A stretch of DNA of 38,674 nucleotides, taken from SAR116 cluster bacterium AG-355-O21 (GTDB lineage: Bacteria; Pseudomonadota; Alphaproteobacteria; Thalassobaculales; Thalassobaculaceae). The stretch spans positions 1 through 38,674 of the forward strand of contig QCEM01000019.1 of assembly GCA_003280605.1 (NCBI GenBank), written 5' to 3'. The notes beneath the pieces were generated by a model. That model was not told the origin of the DNA. It saw only the letters and a list, made by a program, of their open reading frames with translations, and searched no databases. Within the stretch, counting starts at the first letter, position 1. Every line of letters starts with the position of its first letter. The translations under genes and the position numbers were made by a program. Positions 25,513 through 33,995 of this stretch are shown here, one piece after another.

Positions 25513-26367
25513 GTGGATGCGGCGACTGCCCCCTTGAATGCCTTGAAGGCTTTCGAAGCTGCCGGGCGACACCTGAGTTTCACGCGTGCCGCCGACGAGT
25601 TGTTCGTCACCCAAGCAGCCGTGAGCCATCAAATTAAAGCCCTTGAGGAATGGCTTCGAGTCAGCTTATTTCGACGCCAGAATCGGGACCTATTGCTGAC
25701 CGATATCGGCCAAGCCTATCTGCCGCCTTTAAGCCGCGCTTTTAACGGCATTGATACGGCAACACAGCGCTTGGCACAGCAGGATCAGGCCGGCATTTTA
25801 AACATCAGCGTTCTTGGTAGTTTTGCGGCCAAATGGTTGGTCCCGCGGCTGGGTCATTTTACCGACAGCCACCCCGATATCACAGTCCGCATTTTGGCTG
25901 AGGATTCCCTGGTCGATTTCAACCAAGAGGATGTTGACTTAGCAATCCGCTACAGCCGTGAGCCGGCCAGTAACCTGCATGCCGAACGGATTTTAACCGA
26001 AGAATTTTTTGTGGTTTGCAGCCCTGATCTGCCAACCGGTGATACGCCGCTTAATTCGCCTGAAGATTTGCGCCATCACACCCTGCTGCATGATCAAATG
26101 CGGGAGGATTGGCAAATGTGGTTAGAGCATGCCGGGGTGCAGGTGGCCCCCCACCGAAGCGTCGGCTTCTCGCATTCGAATATGGTTTTAGATGCAGCCG
26201 TCGATGGTCTTGGTGTTGCGCTTGGACGCAGTATTTTGGTTGCCGACGACATCGCTGCGGGCCGCTTGATCAAACCGTTCGATCTGAGCCTGCGGGCGGA
26301 ATTTGCATATTTCCTAGTATGCCCCCAAAAGCCATATCCAGCGGCGCAAGGTGCAGGTTTTTCGTGA
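25513..26367 (+). CDS. LysR-family regulator, GcvA type, frameshifted near the 3' end
   Basis: A LysR-type transcriptional regulator read as 284 residues. The N-terminal winged HTH (LNALKAFEAAGRHLSFTRAA, VTQAAVSHQIKALEEWL) and the effector domain (VPRLGHFTDSHPDITVRIL, VDLAIRYSRE) are GcvA-like. The start is GTG at 25513, with GGAGA upstream. After about residue 270 (CCCCC/AAAA at 26322-26330) the protein loses similarity and stops at 26367. Shifting by one base restores a normal GcvA ending (RRKVQVFRDWIFKRVSQDN), with a stop at 26438-26440 and a total of about 308 residues. One extra base in the C or A run explains this. The displaced tail is listed separately. Confidence 0.85.
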   Translation: MDAATAPLNALKAFEAAGRHLSFTRAADELFVTQAAVSHQIKALEEWLRVSLFRRQNRDLLLTDIGQAYLPPLSRAFNGIDTATQRLAQQDQAGILNISVLGSFAAKWLVPRLGHFTDSHPDITVRILAEDSLVDFNQEDVDLAIRYSREPASNLHAERILTEEFFVVCSPDLPTGDTPLNSPEDLRHHTLLHDQMREDWQMWLEHAGVQVAPHRSVGFSHSNMVLDAAVDGLGVALGRSILVADDIAAGRLIKPFDLSLRAEFAYFLVCPQKPYPAAQGAGFS

Positions 26368-26440
26368 TTGGATTTTCAAACGTGTGTCCCAGGACAATCA
26401 CCGTCTTCGAAAAAATCAGAACCCGCCCTGCGTAACTTAG
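26322..26440 (+). pseudogene. displaced 3' end of the LysR gene (shifted frame)
   Basis: In the frame one base on from the main LysR frame, the bases from about 26330 to the TAG at 26438-26440 encode SHIQRRKVQVFRDWIFKRV and about 18 further residues. RRKVQVFRDW is the typical end of GcvA-type regulators. This segment is the natural C terminus, cut off from the rest by a single-base shift in the CCCCCAAAA run. Its end overlaps by 3 bases the stop of the convergent methyltransferase gene. Confidence 0.75.
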
Positions 26441-27060
26441 CGGCGGCGCAGAACATAGACCTCTGCACCAAGATCTTGTTCCGGCAAATGCGGACCGTAT
26501 TCGTTGAAAATGATCTCTGCCTCACCGGCAGCTGCAATCTGATCGAGCGCCGCAGTGTAGCTTGACACGGCCAGGCAGTGATCATTGAGCGAAAATACAA
26601 AACATCCACCTGCCGGCAAACCGGCAATCGCGGCCCCTAAGAGCGACGCCGGAGCGTGGTTTGGACTAAAGATGCCGACTGCCGCAAGATGCTCATAAGC
26701 CCCAGGTTTTGCAGGTAAACCGGCATCCAGATTGGCCGCAATCAAACACCGATAAAGGCCCCTTTTAGCAGCCGCCTGACGCAGCATTTCGGTTGAAAAA
26801 TCAGTGCCGTCGATGGTTGTAAAGCCAACCTCTCGAAAGGCCATTCCCGAAAGCCCCGTGCCACATCCAAGATCAAGCAAGGGTGCCGTCAAGTCATCCA
26901 CATGGGCCGCCAGCGCTTCGGCGCAGCGTGTCGGCGTGATATAGCCATTTTCAGCCACCACGGTTTCATAGTCGGCAGCCTAGTCTTGATACAGTGCATG
27001 CGCCCCGGCACGGCTGGTTACCTTGTAAACGCGCTGTAAAAAATCTTTTTGCTCACGCAT
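26437..27060 (-). pseudogene. class I SAM-dependent methyltransferase interrupted by an amber codon
   Basis: From the ATG at 27060 the frame reads MREQKDFLQRVYKVTSRAG and on to LYQD. An in-frame TAG follows (26982-26980, codon 27), then AADYETVVAENGYITPTRC and an intact methyltransferase domain with LLDLGCGTGLSG (SAM motif I) and DGTDFSTEMLRQAA. The surrounding pattern (LYDxWAADYD in relatives) suggests the TAG replaces a TGG tryptophan codon. The full length would be 207 residues. The part after the stop could start only at a GTG (26961) with no ribosome site, and would lack the N-terminal helix that usually helps form the SAM pocket. Substrate unknown. It may be a pseudogene or a sequence error. 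Confidence 0.75.
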
Positions 27061-27128
27061 CTCGCTTCTGCCACCTACCATTGTTTTATAATGAAAAATA
27101 ACAATCTATCACAGAATCCTAAGAGATG

Positions 27129-27159
27129 AAAAAACGGCCCAGATCAATGACCTGGGCCG
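27129..27159 (-). terminator. Rho-independent terminator after the PaaG-like crotonase gene
   Basis: On the minus strand CGGCCCAG pairs perfectly with CTGGGCCG over 8 bp around a 9-base loop, followed by six T. It lies 32 bp after the stop of the crotonase gene and ends the nitronate monooxygenase-crotonase transcript. Confidence 0.93.
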
Positions 27160-27190
27160 CAGCGCAAAATACCTAACAAAAACCTCGGCG

Positions 27191-28006
27191 TTAACGGCCT
27201 TTGAAAACCGGGGTGCGCTTTTCCACAAACGCTTGCGCGGCGTCTTTATGGTCTTCCGTTAAGCCGGTATGGACATGATGGGTCACCTCCATATCCAAAC
27301 ATTCCGTCATTTCCCTGGCGACCGCACGGTTCAAGTTTTCTTTCATATAGCGGTAGGCAATCGGTGGACCATCTGCCAAACGCCGCGCCAGGGCCATCGC
27401 CTCTGTTTGCAGATCATCGCCGGCAACAACCTTGTTGACCAACCCCAGCGCTAAGGCTTCAGGGGCCGACACACGGTCTGATAACAAGTACAGCTCACGG
27501 GCTTTGGCCGCCCCAATGAGGCGGGTAAGGAAAAATGTTCCGCCATAGTCACCACTAAAGCCAACACGCGCAAAAGCGGTGGTTAAAAACGCCTTTTCAG
27601 AGGCGATCCTGAGATCACAGGAAAGGGCCAAAGAAAAGCCGGCACCGGCAGCTGCACCCGGTAACGCGGCAATGGTCGGTTTCGGCATTTCATACAACTT
27701 ACCGGCGGTTGCCCGCTGGCTCAGCCGCTGCTTATGGATCTTATAATCAACGTCAACCGGCTCACCTTCGCTTGCCGCCATACGTTTGACATCACCGCCG
27801 GCACAAAAGGCGTTGCCGGCTCCGGTCAACACAATCACCCGGACCGCTGGATCCGTTTCCGCTTGGGCCAAACAATCAGCCATCGCAGCAAGCATTTCTG
27901 CCGATAAGGCGTTACGGCGATCCGGCCGGTTCATGGTCAGGGTAAGAACCCCATCATCCAGAACCGCGGCCAGATCTTCGGTCCCGGTTTGATAACTAGA
28001 TTGCAT
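27191..28006 (-). CDS. enoyl-CoA hydratase/isomerase family protein, PaaG-like
   Basis: A 271-residue crotonase-fold protein acting on a CoA thioester. The oxyanion-hole segments AFCAGGD (about 66-72) and GAAAGAG (117-123) are present. Both glutamates of classical enoyl-CoA hydratase are replaced (Ser near 125, Ala near 146), while Asp153 in SGDYGGT matches the Asp used by PaaG-type isomerases, so isomerase or related chemistry is likelier than simple hydration. The ATG at 28006 is chosen because GGAGG lies 7 bases upstream; an in-frame extension to 28186 would overlap the preceding gene. It is 22 bp after the nitronate monooxygenase gene and followed by a strong terminator. Confidence 0.87.
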   Translation of the reverse strand: MQSSYQTGTEDLAAVLDDGVLTLTMNRPDRRNALSAEMLAAMADCLAQAETDPAVRVIVLTGAGNAFCAGGDVKRMAASEGEPVDVDYKIHKQRLSQRATAGKLYEMPKPTIAALPGAAAGAGFSLALSCDLRIASEKAFLTTAFARVGFSGDYGGTFFLTRLIGAAKARELYLLSDRVSAPEALALGLVNKVVAGDDLQTEAMALARRLADGPPIAYRYMKENLNRAVAREMTECLDMEVTHHVHTGLTEDHKDAAQAFVEKRTPVFKGR

Positions 28007-28028
28007 TTTCATGCCTCCGTTCGGTGTT

Positions 28029-28991
28029 TTAAGCCATGCCCATGCGGGCACGGGCGGCGTCATATTGGCGGCCAAGTTCAGCCACACGGTTGGCGGCCGG
28101 AACAATTTCTTTGACTGCCCCAATCCCTTGACCGGAACCCCAAATTTCTTTCCACGCTTTCGGTTTAGAGGTGCCGTCAGAGCCAAATTTCATCTGTGAC
28201 GGATCACTGATCGGTAAGTCATCAGGATCAAGCCCAGCGGCCTCAATCGAGCGCTTCAAGTAATTGCCATGAACCCCGGTAAACAGATTGCTGTACACAA
28301 TGTCAGAGGCACCACCGTCAACGATCATCTGTTTGTACGCGGCGGCGGCATTGGCTTCTTCGGTGGCGATGAAAGGCGAGCCGATATAGGCCAGATCAGC
28401 GCCCATCGCCTGAGCCGCAAGGATCGCATTGCCATTGGCAATGGAACCTGACAGCAACAACGGCCCATCAAACCAAGTGCGAATTTCTTGGATCAGGGCA
28501 AACGGTGACAGCGTACCTGCATGGCCGCCGGCACCGGCGGCAACGGCAACCAAGCCGTCAGCGCCTTTTTGAATTGCCTTCCGGGCAAACCAATCATTGA
28601 TGATGTCATGGAGAACAATGCCGCCATAGCCATGGATCATTTCGTTCAATTCTTCACGGGCGCCAAGCGATGTGATGATGATGGGCACTTTATGCTTCAC
28701 GCACAGCTCAACATCCTCCCACAACCGATCATTGGAGCGGTGCACGATCTGGTTGACCGCATACGGCGCTGCCGGTTTATCAGGGTTGGCCTGGTTATAC
28801 CTGTCCAGTTCCTCATTGATCCGTGTCAGCCATTGATCGAGCATTTCAATCGGCCGGGCGTTCAAGGATGGAAAAGAGCCAACAATTCCAGCTTTGCACT
28901 CGGCTATGACCAAATCAGGATTAGAAATAATAAACAGCGGCGCGGCGACAACAGGCACTCGCAAGCTGTCAAAAATCGGCGGCAAACTCAT
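28029..28991 (-). CDS. nitronate monooxygenase (2-nitropropane dioxygenase) family protein
   Basis: A 320-residue FMN-dependent TIM-barrel protein of the NMO/2-nitropropane dioxygenase family. Known members oxidise nitronates such as propionate 3-nitronate; many homologues have other or unknown roles and may be reductases. Features: VVAAPLFIISNPDLVIAECK at the N terminus, AAGAGGHAG with the catalytic-type His157, LLLSGSIANG and GADLAYIGSPFIATEEANA for flavin phosphate binding. It is the first gene of a two-gene unit with the PaaG-like crotonase. A TATACT box lies upstream on the minus strand (29074-29069) without a good -35. Confidence 0.87.
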   Translation of the reverse strand: MSLPPIFDSLRVPVVAAPLFIISNPDLVIAECKAGIVGSFPSLNARPIEMLDQWLTRINEELDRYNQANPDKPAAPYAVNQIVHRSNDRLWEDVELCVKHKVPIIITSLGAREELNEMIHGYGGIVLHDIINDWFARKAIQKGADGLVAVAAGAGGHAGTLSPFALIQEIRTWFDGPLLLSGSIANGNAILAAQAMGADLAYIGSPFIATEEANAAAAYKQMIVDGGASDIVYSNLFTGVHGNYLKRSIEAAGLDPDDLPISDPSQMKFGSDGTSKPKAWKEIWGSGQGIGAVKEIVPAANRVAELGRQYDAARARMGMA

Positions 28992-29122
28992 GATAATTTC
29001 CTATGGCAGCTGAAAAAACAAAGCAATCGATGATAACAGCAAAAACCCACATGCAGTGGTAATGGCCCAGTATAAATATTCGTAAAGCCTAGTGCGTTCA
29101 GCAGATCAACGCAACCACCGGG

Positions 29123-29257
29123 CTAGGGCAATGCGCTCGATTGATATCGGGCGGACGCTAACCAGTCGGGATTAATCTCGACCCCCCATCCGGGTGCTTG
29201 TGGAATTTGGACATGACCATCACGGACAACAAGCGCCGGTTGGAACAGCTGATCTTA
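29123..29257 (-). pseudogene. C-terminal remnant of the enolase-superfamily gene beyond an ochre codon
   Basis: Directly after the TAA at 29257-29255, the same frame continues for 43 codons to TAG at 29125-29123. It encodes DQLFQPALVVRDGHVQIP followed by APGWGVEINPDWL. This is the standard C-terminal strand and loop of mandelate racemase-like proteins (VVRDG, then a P-G-G-V-E pattern). The continuation is therefore the natural end of the upstream gene, and the TAA is an internal stop. Confidence 0.8.
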
Positions 29258-30265
29258 CCACGGATAATAATCCAAGCCTTCGATTGAAAATTCAACATAG
29301 GGCCCAGCTGCCGGAATCGCGCCCATCAAATGAAGGGTAAAGACGGTCACCAGCGATAAGTTGGCGGCATGCGGGGTACAGGCGATGCCGGCCTGCTGCG
29401 CCAGGTCGGCAACCCGCAAGGTGCGACTGATGCCACCCAGATAGCAAATGTCCGGTTGCAGAATATTCACCGCCCCCATGGCCACGATCCGCCGCCAGGT
29501 TGCCAAGTCACAATCTTGCTCACCGCCTGCGACATCAATCTGCAGGCTGTCCGTGACCTGCTTAATCCAGTCCAGCTCCCAATAGGGGCACGGTTCCTCA
29601 AAATGGCAAAACCCGTGATCTTCCAACAAGCGGCCAACGGCGATAGCCTTTGCCGGCGTGTAACAGCAATTGGCGTCGGCAAGCAGATCAATCTGCGTCC
29701 CAAGCAGTTGACGGACGGTCGGCACAATGGCTTCGGTTCGACCAGGGGTTTCGTCTTGATCGTGACCAAATTCGCTGCCAACGCGAATTTTAAAAGCTGA
29801 ATAGCCATGAATATCCCGCAGGCGCACTAACCGATCGGCTTCATCGGCGGCAGAAATATCTCGGCGCATGCTGGAGCCATAGACACGCACCGGGCGCGGT
29901 TGACCGCCAAGCAGTTCACAGACGGTTTTGCCTGCTCGCTTGCCTGCCAAATCCCACAGCGCGGTATCGACCCCTGCCATTGCTCGCCGCAGATATGAAC
30001 CTGGAAACTTGTGCTCGCGATTGGCAACCCGGTCGACCAAGCCGGAAATATCACTGCCATCCCGGCCAAGGGCATGGGGTGCGACTTGGCGGTGCAGGAC
30101 CTGCGCTGAAATATCCGCATTATAGGTCGATACCTGGCCCCAACCTTGGCCGCCATCGGCTGTGGTAATGCGCACAAAACCGACGAATTCCTTGGCAAAA
30201 GTCTCGATCCGGGTGATCTGCGCAGCAGTATCAAAATCAGCGCCGGCGATCATGATATCGCTCAC
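29255..30265 (-). CDS. mandelate racemase/muconate lactonizing enzyme family protein, truncated by an internal stop
   Basis: An enolase-superfamily protein read as 336 residues. Members abstract a proton alpha to a carboxylate and act as racemases or acid-sugar dehydratases. The active site appears complete: FKIRVG with the base Lys, metal ligands in LLADANC (Asp), CHFEEPCP (Glu) and AGGEQD (Glu), LQPDICYLGG (Asp) with CTPHA (His), and Glu in VEFSIEG. The reading stops at TAA just after LDYYPW, but the frame continues for 43 family-like codons, giving an original length near 380. All catalytic residues precede the stop; the lost part usually packs against the capping domain. It lies 26 bp after the IPNS-like gene. 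Confidence 0.85.
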   Translation of the reverse strand: MSDIMIAGADFDTAAQITRIETFAKEFVGFVRITTADGGQGWGQVSTYNADISAQVLHRQVAPHALGRDGSDISGLVDRVANREHKFPGSYLRRAMAGVDTALWDLAGKRAGKTVCELLGGQPRPVRVYGSSMRRDISAADEADRLVRLRDIHGYSAFKIRVGSEFGHDQDETPGRTEAIVPTVRQLLGTQIDLLADANCCYTPAKAIAVGRLLEDHGFCHFEEPCPYWELDWIKQVTDSLQIDVAGGEQDCDLATWRRIVAMGAVNILQPDICYLGGISRTLRVADLAQQAGIACTPHAANLSLVTVFTLHLMGAIPAAGPYVEFSIEGLDYYPW

Positions 30266-30291
30266 AGTTGCGGCCCATCGCTGCCGGCCGG

Positions 30292-31353
30292 TTACCCAAT
30301 GGACAGCTTTGGCACGGTGGCCAAGCTGGCCGGCTCGCGTGGCGGACGCAGCGCCTCTAAACCAAAATTTTCAGGAAAGCGGGTTGTCAGCGCCCACAGA
30401 TGATCACCGTAGAGAAAAGGCGCAAACGCAGCAGCCGTCGGCGGCGATCCCGGCAACGGTGCAATCCGCGTGCTTGGCCGCGGCTCAAAGAAAAACGGCA
30501 CGGAAAAGCGTTCTTGGCCGCGGCTGAGCACACGGTGGCGGGTGGCCTTAATCCGGCCCCCTGTCCACAGTTCCATAAAGCCGCCAAAATTGACCACAAA
30601 ACCATCGTCATGCACCGGCACATCAAGCCAATTGCCCTGATGGTCGGCTGCTTGCAACCCCCCAACACCACATTGTGCCAACACCGTCAGCAAGCCGCTG
30701 TCCACATGCGGGCGGGTGGTCTGTTCCACCGCTTTGCCGGCAATCTCGATGAACCGGCCAGGGTCATTTTCGGTGGATTGATGGGTCTGTTCCGGTGCCG
30801 GGTAGTGCAGCAATCGCAAGGTTGAAATGCCGTCTTGAAAGGCGTCTCGAAAAATCCGTACATCAATGCCGAGGCTGCGCGACAGGGAGTCTAAAATTTG
30901 AAAGCCAATGCTTTCCATCGCTGCAAAATAAGCTTTCGCGGTCACCAACCAATTGTCCGGCACCAGCTGCGGTGAGGGCATTGGTGTCGGCTCACACAGA
31001 ACATCATCGGTCCCGTCAGTTGTCAGTGGCCGCAGAATATCTGGGCCAAGCTCGAAACCTTCGCGGTTGCCGGCAATACTTGAGGATAATGGAAACCAGT
31101 CGCGGTAAAGATGCCTGTTCTCGGCCGCGAAATTACGTTTCCAAAGCGACCGCTGCCGGCTTGGCGGAATCTCGAACAGCCGCAGCAATAGGCGCCGATC
31201 GGCATCATTTGCCCGAAGCTCCGGCGGCTGACCCCGCACGATCATGAAGCCAATCTCGAACGCTGCATGCGCCAGCGCTGCATCTGCTTGATCACGGGCG
31301 GCACTTGGGCCGGCAAATAACGCCGCGATATTGATCAGCGGGATCACGCTCAT
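30292..31353 (-). CDS. isopenicillin N synthase-like 2-oxoglutarate/Fe(II) oxygenase
   Basis: A 353-residue non-heme iron oxygenase of the IPNS/flavonol synthase type. The N-terminal domain opens with VIPLINIAALF and GFMIVRG. The core contains iron ligands His216 and Asp218 (RPHVDSGLLTVL) and His273 (ATRHRVLS), with Arg282-x-Ser284 (ERFSVPFFFEP) for 2-oxoglutarate. Family members hydroxylate, desaturate or cyclise small molecules; the substrate here is unknown. It starts 9 bp after the acyl-CoA ligase stop, and the ribosome site GAGGGA overlaps that stop, so the two are tightly coupled. The enolase-superfamily gene follows. Confidence 0.88.
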   Translation of the reverse strand: MSVIPLINIAALFAGPSAARDQADAALAHAAFEIGFMIVRGQPPELRANDADRRLLLRLFEIPPSRQRSLWKRNFAAENRHLYRDWFPLSSSIAGNREGFELGPDILRPLTTDGTDDVLCEPTPMPSPQLVPDNWLVTAKAYFAAMESIGFQILDSLSRSLGIDVRIFRDAFQDGISTLRLLHYPAPEQTHQSTENDPGRFIEIAGKAVEQTTRPHVDSGLLTVLAQCGVGGLQAADHQGNWLDVPVHDDGFVVNFGGFMELWTGGRIKATRHRVLSRGQERFSVPFFFEPRPSTRIAPLPGSPPTAAAFAPFLYGDHLWALTTRFPENFGLEALRPPREPASLATVPKLSIG

Positions 31354-31362
31354 GCCGATCCC

Positions 31363-32976
31363 TCAGATGGCCGTATGCTGGCCGTCAAGAAACTGCTGGC
31401 GCAGAGCAAATTTTTGCACTTTGCCTGACCCTGTCAGCGGGAAGCTGGTCACTTGAAACCACATTTTTGGGGTTTTTTGCGGTGACAAATGCTGCCGGCA
31501 AAAGCCGCGCAATGCGCCTGAGTCAAGGACTTGGCCGTCTTCCATGCGCACAAAGCAGGCGACAATCTCGCCCCAACGCGGATCTGGCAAGCCGACAACC
31601 GCAACCTCGGCCACATCAGGATGCTCAAGCAAGCTATTTTCAATTTCAGCGGGGAAAAGATTCTCGCCACCGCGAATGATCATCTCTCTTACCCGGCCCG
31701 TAATGCGCACATAGCCACGCGCGTCAATTGTTCCCAAATCACCTGTGTGCAACCAACCTTCGGCGTCAATGGTCTCAGCCGTCGCCGCCGGGTTGTTGTG
31801 ATATTCGATCATATTGCAATAGCCGCGGACACAAATCTCTCCCACGGTATCAACCGGCACCACGCGGTTGCTTGCCGGGTCACGCACCGAGACAGCTGTT
31901 TGCGGAACCACCTGACCAATGGTGTGACAAAGATCGTCAATATGATCATTGGCGTGATGCTGGGTGATAATCGGTGAGCATTCGGTTTGCCCATAGACCG
32001 TTTCATAACCGCATTTAAACCCGGCCATCGCCGCCCGAACCAACTCCGGCGCAACCATTGAGCCGCCGGAAAGGATCATTTCCATCGAGGAGATATCTTT
32101 TGGGTCGGCCGACTGTGCTTCCAAAAGCCCCACAAGCATGGTCGGCACCGCAATAAAGCCGGTCACTTTTTCCTGCTCGATCAGCCGAATGATGGCGCCT
32201 GGATCGAATAATTTGACCACCATCATGGTGCAGCCAGCATGCAAACAGCCCAGCGTCAGCATGCCACAGCCGCTGGTATGGAACATCGGCATAAAATTCG
32301 CCCACAGCGAGTCCTGATGGGTCCCTGCCCGACTGGTTGATAAGCGGGCGTTATTGGTCAGTCCGCGGTGTGACAGAACCGCCCCTTTGGGAAATCCTGT
32401 GGTGCCGGAGGTATATTGAATTTGCGCGGCATCGCCGGCTGTCACCACCGGCAAATCTGCTGCCCGCGAGCCCTGCCGAAACAACGCCTCGTGATCCTCC
32501 AAATCAACGCTTTCACGCAGCGCCGTTAGCCCGGAGACGGCCTCAGCCGCGATCTCCGCCATCGGATTACCGCGAAAATCATTCACCAAGAATAACCCCA
32601 CGGACCCGGAATATTCCAGCACATAACGTAATTCTTGCGATTGATAGGATGGATTGGCGGTGACCAAGACCAGCCCTGCCAGGGCGCAGGCATATTCCAT
32701 CAGGACCCATTCCGGAATATTTGGCGCCCACACAGTCACCCGCTCGCCTGGGGCATATCGACTGGCCAAGGCTTTGGCCAAGCGTTCACTATCGTCTAAC
32801 AATTGCCGATAGGTCCAAATACGATCAATCTCGCCGTATAAATTACTTTCGATAATCGCCCGCGCGTCGGCCCGGTCTTTGGCCCGTTGGCGCAGCAGGT
32901 CGCCGACTGTGGTTTCCTGAACCTTATCGTCAGTCTGCGCCTCAATCAGAGATTGCGAGAGTTTCAGTTGATACAT
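31363..32976 (-). CDS. acyl-CoA synthetase (AMP-forming ligase)
   Basis: A 537-residue ANL-superfamily ligase that activates a carboxylic acid to its CoA thioester through an acyl-AMP. The P-loop-like TSGTTGFPKG is at 189-198, YGQTE at 328-332, TGD at 411-413, GRVRE near 427-431, and the catalytic Lys519 in GSGKVQK. It resembles medium/long-chain fatty-acid or fatty-acid-like ligases. The ATG at 32976 (MYQLKLS) has GAGGTG about 8 bases upstream; an in-frame reading to 33102 would overlap the divergent gene and is rejected. It is the first gene of ligase - IPNS-like oxygenase - enolase-superfamily, divergent from two crotonases. Confidence 0.92.
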   Translation of the reverse strand: MYQLKLSQSLIEAQTDDKVQETTVGDLLRQRAKDRADARAIIESNLYGEIDRIWTYRQLLDDSERLAKALASRYAPGERVTVWAPNIPEWVLMEYACALAGLVLVTANPSYQSQELRYVLEYSGSVGLFLVNDFRGNPMAEIAAEAVSGLTALRESVDLEDHEALFRQGSRAADLPVVTAGDAAQIQYTSGTTGFPKGAVLSHRGLTNNARLSTSRAGTHQDSLWANFMPMFHTSGCGMLTLGCLHAGCTMMVVKLFDPGAIIRLIEQEKVTGFIAVPTMLVGLLEAQSADPKDISSMEMILSGGSMVAPELVRAAMAGFKCGYETVYGQTECSPIITQHHANDHIDDLCHTIGQVVPQTAVSVRDPASNRVVPVDTVGEICVRGYCNMIEYHNNPAATAETIDAEGWLHTGDLGTIDARGYVRITGRVREMIIRGGENLFPAEIENSLLEHPDVAEVAVVGLPDPRWGEIVACFVRMEDGQVLDSGALRGFCRQHLSPQKTPKMWFQVTSFPLTGSGKVQKFALRQQFLDGQHTAI

Positions 32977-33080
32977 CGCCAGCACCTCAATTTGCCTGCC
33001 TGGGGCAAGGACATTGCCTTGCGCTTTGTAGATCTTGTAGTTTGATCTCTGGATAGGATTGAACACGGTGATTTGGTCAG

Positions 33081-33938
33081 ATGTCAAAGGTCCTTTACAC
33101 AAAAACCGGGCGCATAGCGCGGATCACCCTGAATCGCCCTGACGTTTTCAATGCGATTGATGATGCGGTGCCGGCCTTATTATCGGCTGCCGTCGCCGAA
33201 GCGAATGGCGATGATGACGTGCATGTGATTATTTTGGCCGGCGAAGGGCCCGCCTTCTGTGCTGGTTATGACCTGACATTTTATGCCGGCGGTGCCGGCA
33301 GCGACGCCGTGAGTCAAGAAATGCCCTGGGATCCGCTGAAAGACTATGCCTTCATCAGCCGTAATACCGAGCATTTCATGTCGCTTTGGCGGTCGGCTAA
33401 GCCGGTTATTTGCAAACTGCACGGCCCGGCAGTGGCCGGAGGTTCTGATATTGCGCTCTGTTGTGATCTGGTGATTGCCGCCGAAACCGCCAGTATTGGC
33501 TATATGCCGGCGCGAGTCTGGGGGTCGCCCACAACCGCCATGTGGGTGTATCGGCTTGGTCCCGAACAGGCGAAAAGAATGCTGCTCACGGGCGATAAAA
33601 TTGACGGCCGCGAGGCCGCCCGAATTGGCTTGGTTTTAGAAGCCGTGCCGGCCGCTGATCTCGATGATCGTGTTGAGGCTTTGGCGGCACGGATGGCAAC
33701 CGTGCCGATTAATCAGCTGACCATGCAAAAGATGATCATCAACCAAGCCATTGAAGCCATGGGCCTGGCGCAAACTCAGCGTCTTGCCACCATCATGGAT
33801 GGCATCGCCCGACATTCGCCGGAAGGCATGGCGTTTAAGCAGCGCTCGGAAACTGTCGGCTGGAAGCAAGCTGTCGTTGAGCGTGATCACGGCACCTATG
33901 ATTGGACCAAAGATAGCCCCATTGATGAGGCAACCTAG
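33081..33938 (+). CDS. enoyl-CoA hydratase/isomerase family protein
   Basis: A 285-residue crotonase-fold protein. Oxyanion-hole segments are AFCAGYDL and GPAVAGGSDIALCCDL. In the position of the first catalytic Glu of enoyl-CoA hydratase it has Asp (GGSDIAL), and the second is replaced (YMPARVWG), so standard hydratase activity is doubtful. Isomerase, hydrolase or decarboxylase chemistry is possible. A C-terminal extension (about 25 residues, ending DWTKDSPIDEAT) is longer than usual. No strong ribosome site precedes the ATG. It is divergent from the acyl-CoA ligase (104 bp between starts) and precedes a second crotonase by 57 bp. Confidence 0.87.
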   Translation: MSKVLYTKTGRIARITLNRPDVFNAIDDAVPALLSAAVAEANGDDDVHVIILAGEGPAFCAGYDLTFYAGGAGSDAVSQEMPWDPLKDYAFISRNTEHFMSLWRSAKPVICKLHGPAVAGGSDIALCCDLVIAAETASIGYMPARVWGSPTTAMWVYRLGPEQAKRMLLTGDKIDGREAARIGLVLEAVPAADLDDRVEALAARMATVPINQLTMQKMIINQAIEAMGLAQTQRLATIMDGIARHSPEGMAFKQRSETVGWKQAVVERDHGTYDWTKDSPIDEAT

Positions 33939-33995
33939 GACACCGGATGCGGTCATTCGGGTTGTGTCGGCATTTTCAAAATAAGGGATAAGGGT

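Noticed and set aside
28007-28186. N-terminal extension of the PaaG-like crotonase
   Set aside because: It overlaps the nitronate monooxygenase gene and has no family similarity; GGAGG marks the start at 28006.
26437-29257. Stop-codon reassignment or a shared recoding system as an explanation of the internal stops
   Set aside because: One stop is TAG and the other TAA, both are also used as normal gene ends in this window, and no recoding element was seen.
32977-33102. N-terminal extension of the acyl-CoA ligase
   Set aside because: It covers the divergent promoter region and the start of the 33081 gene; the ATG at 32976 has a good ribosome site.
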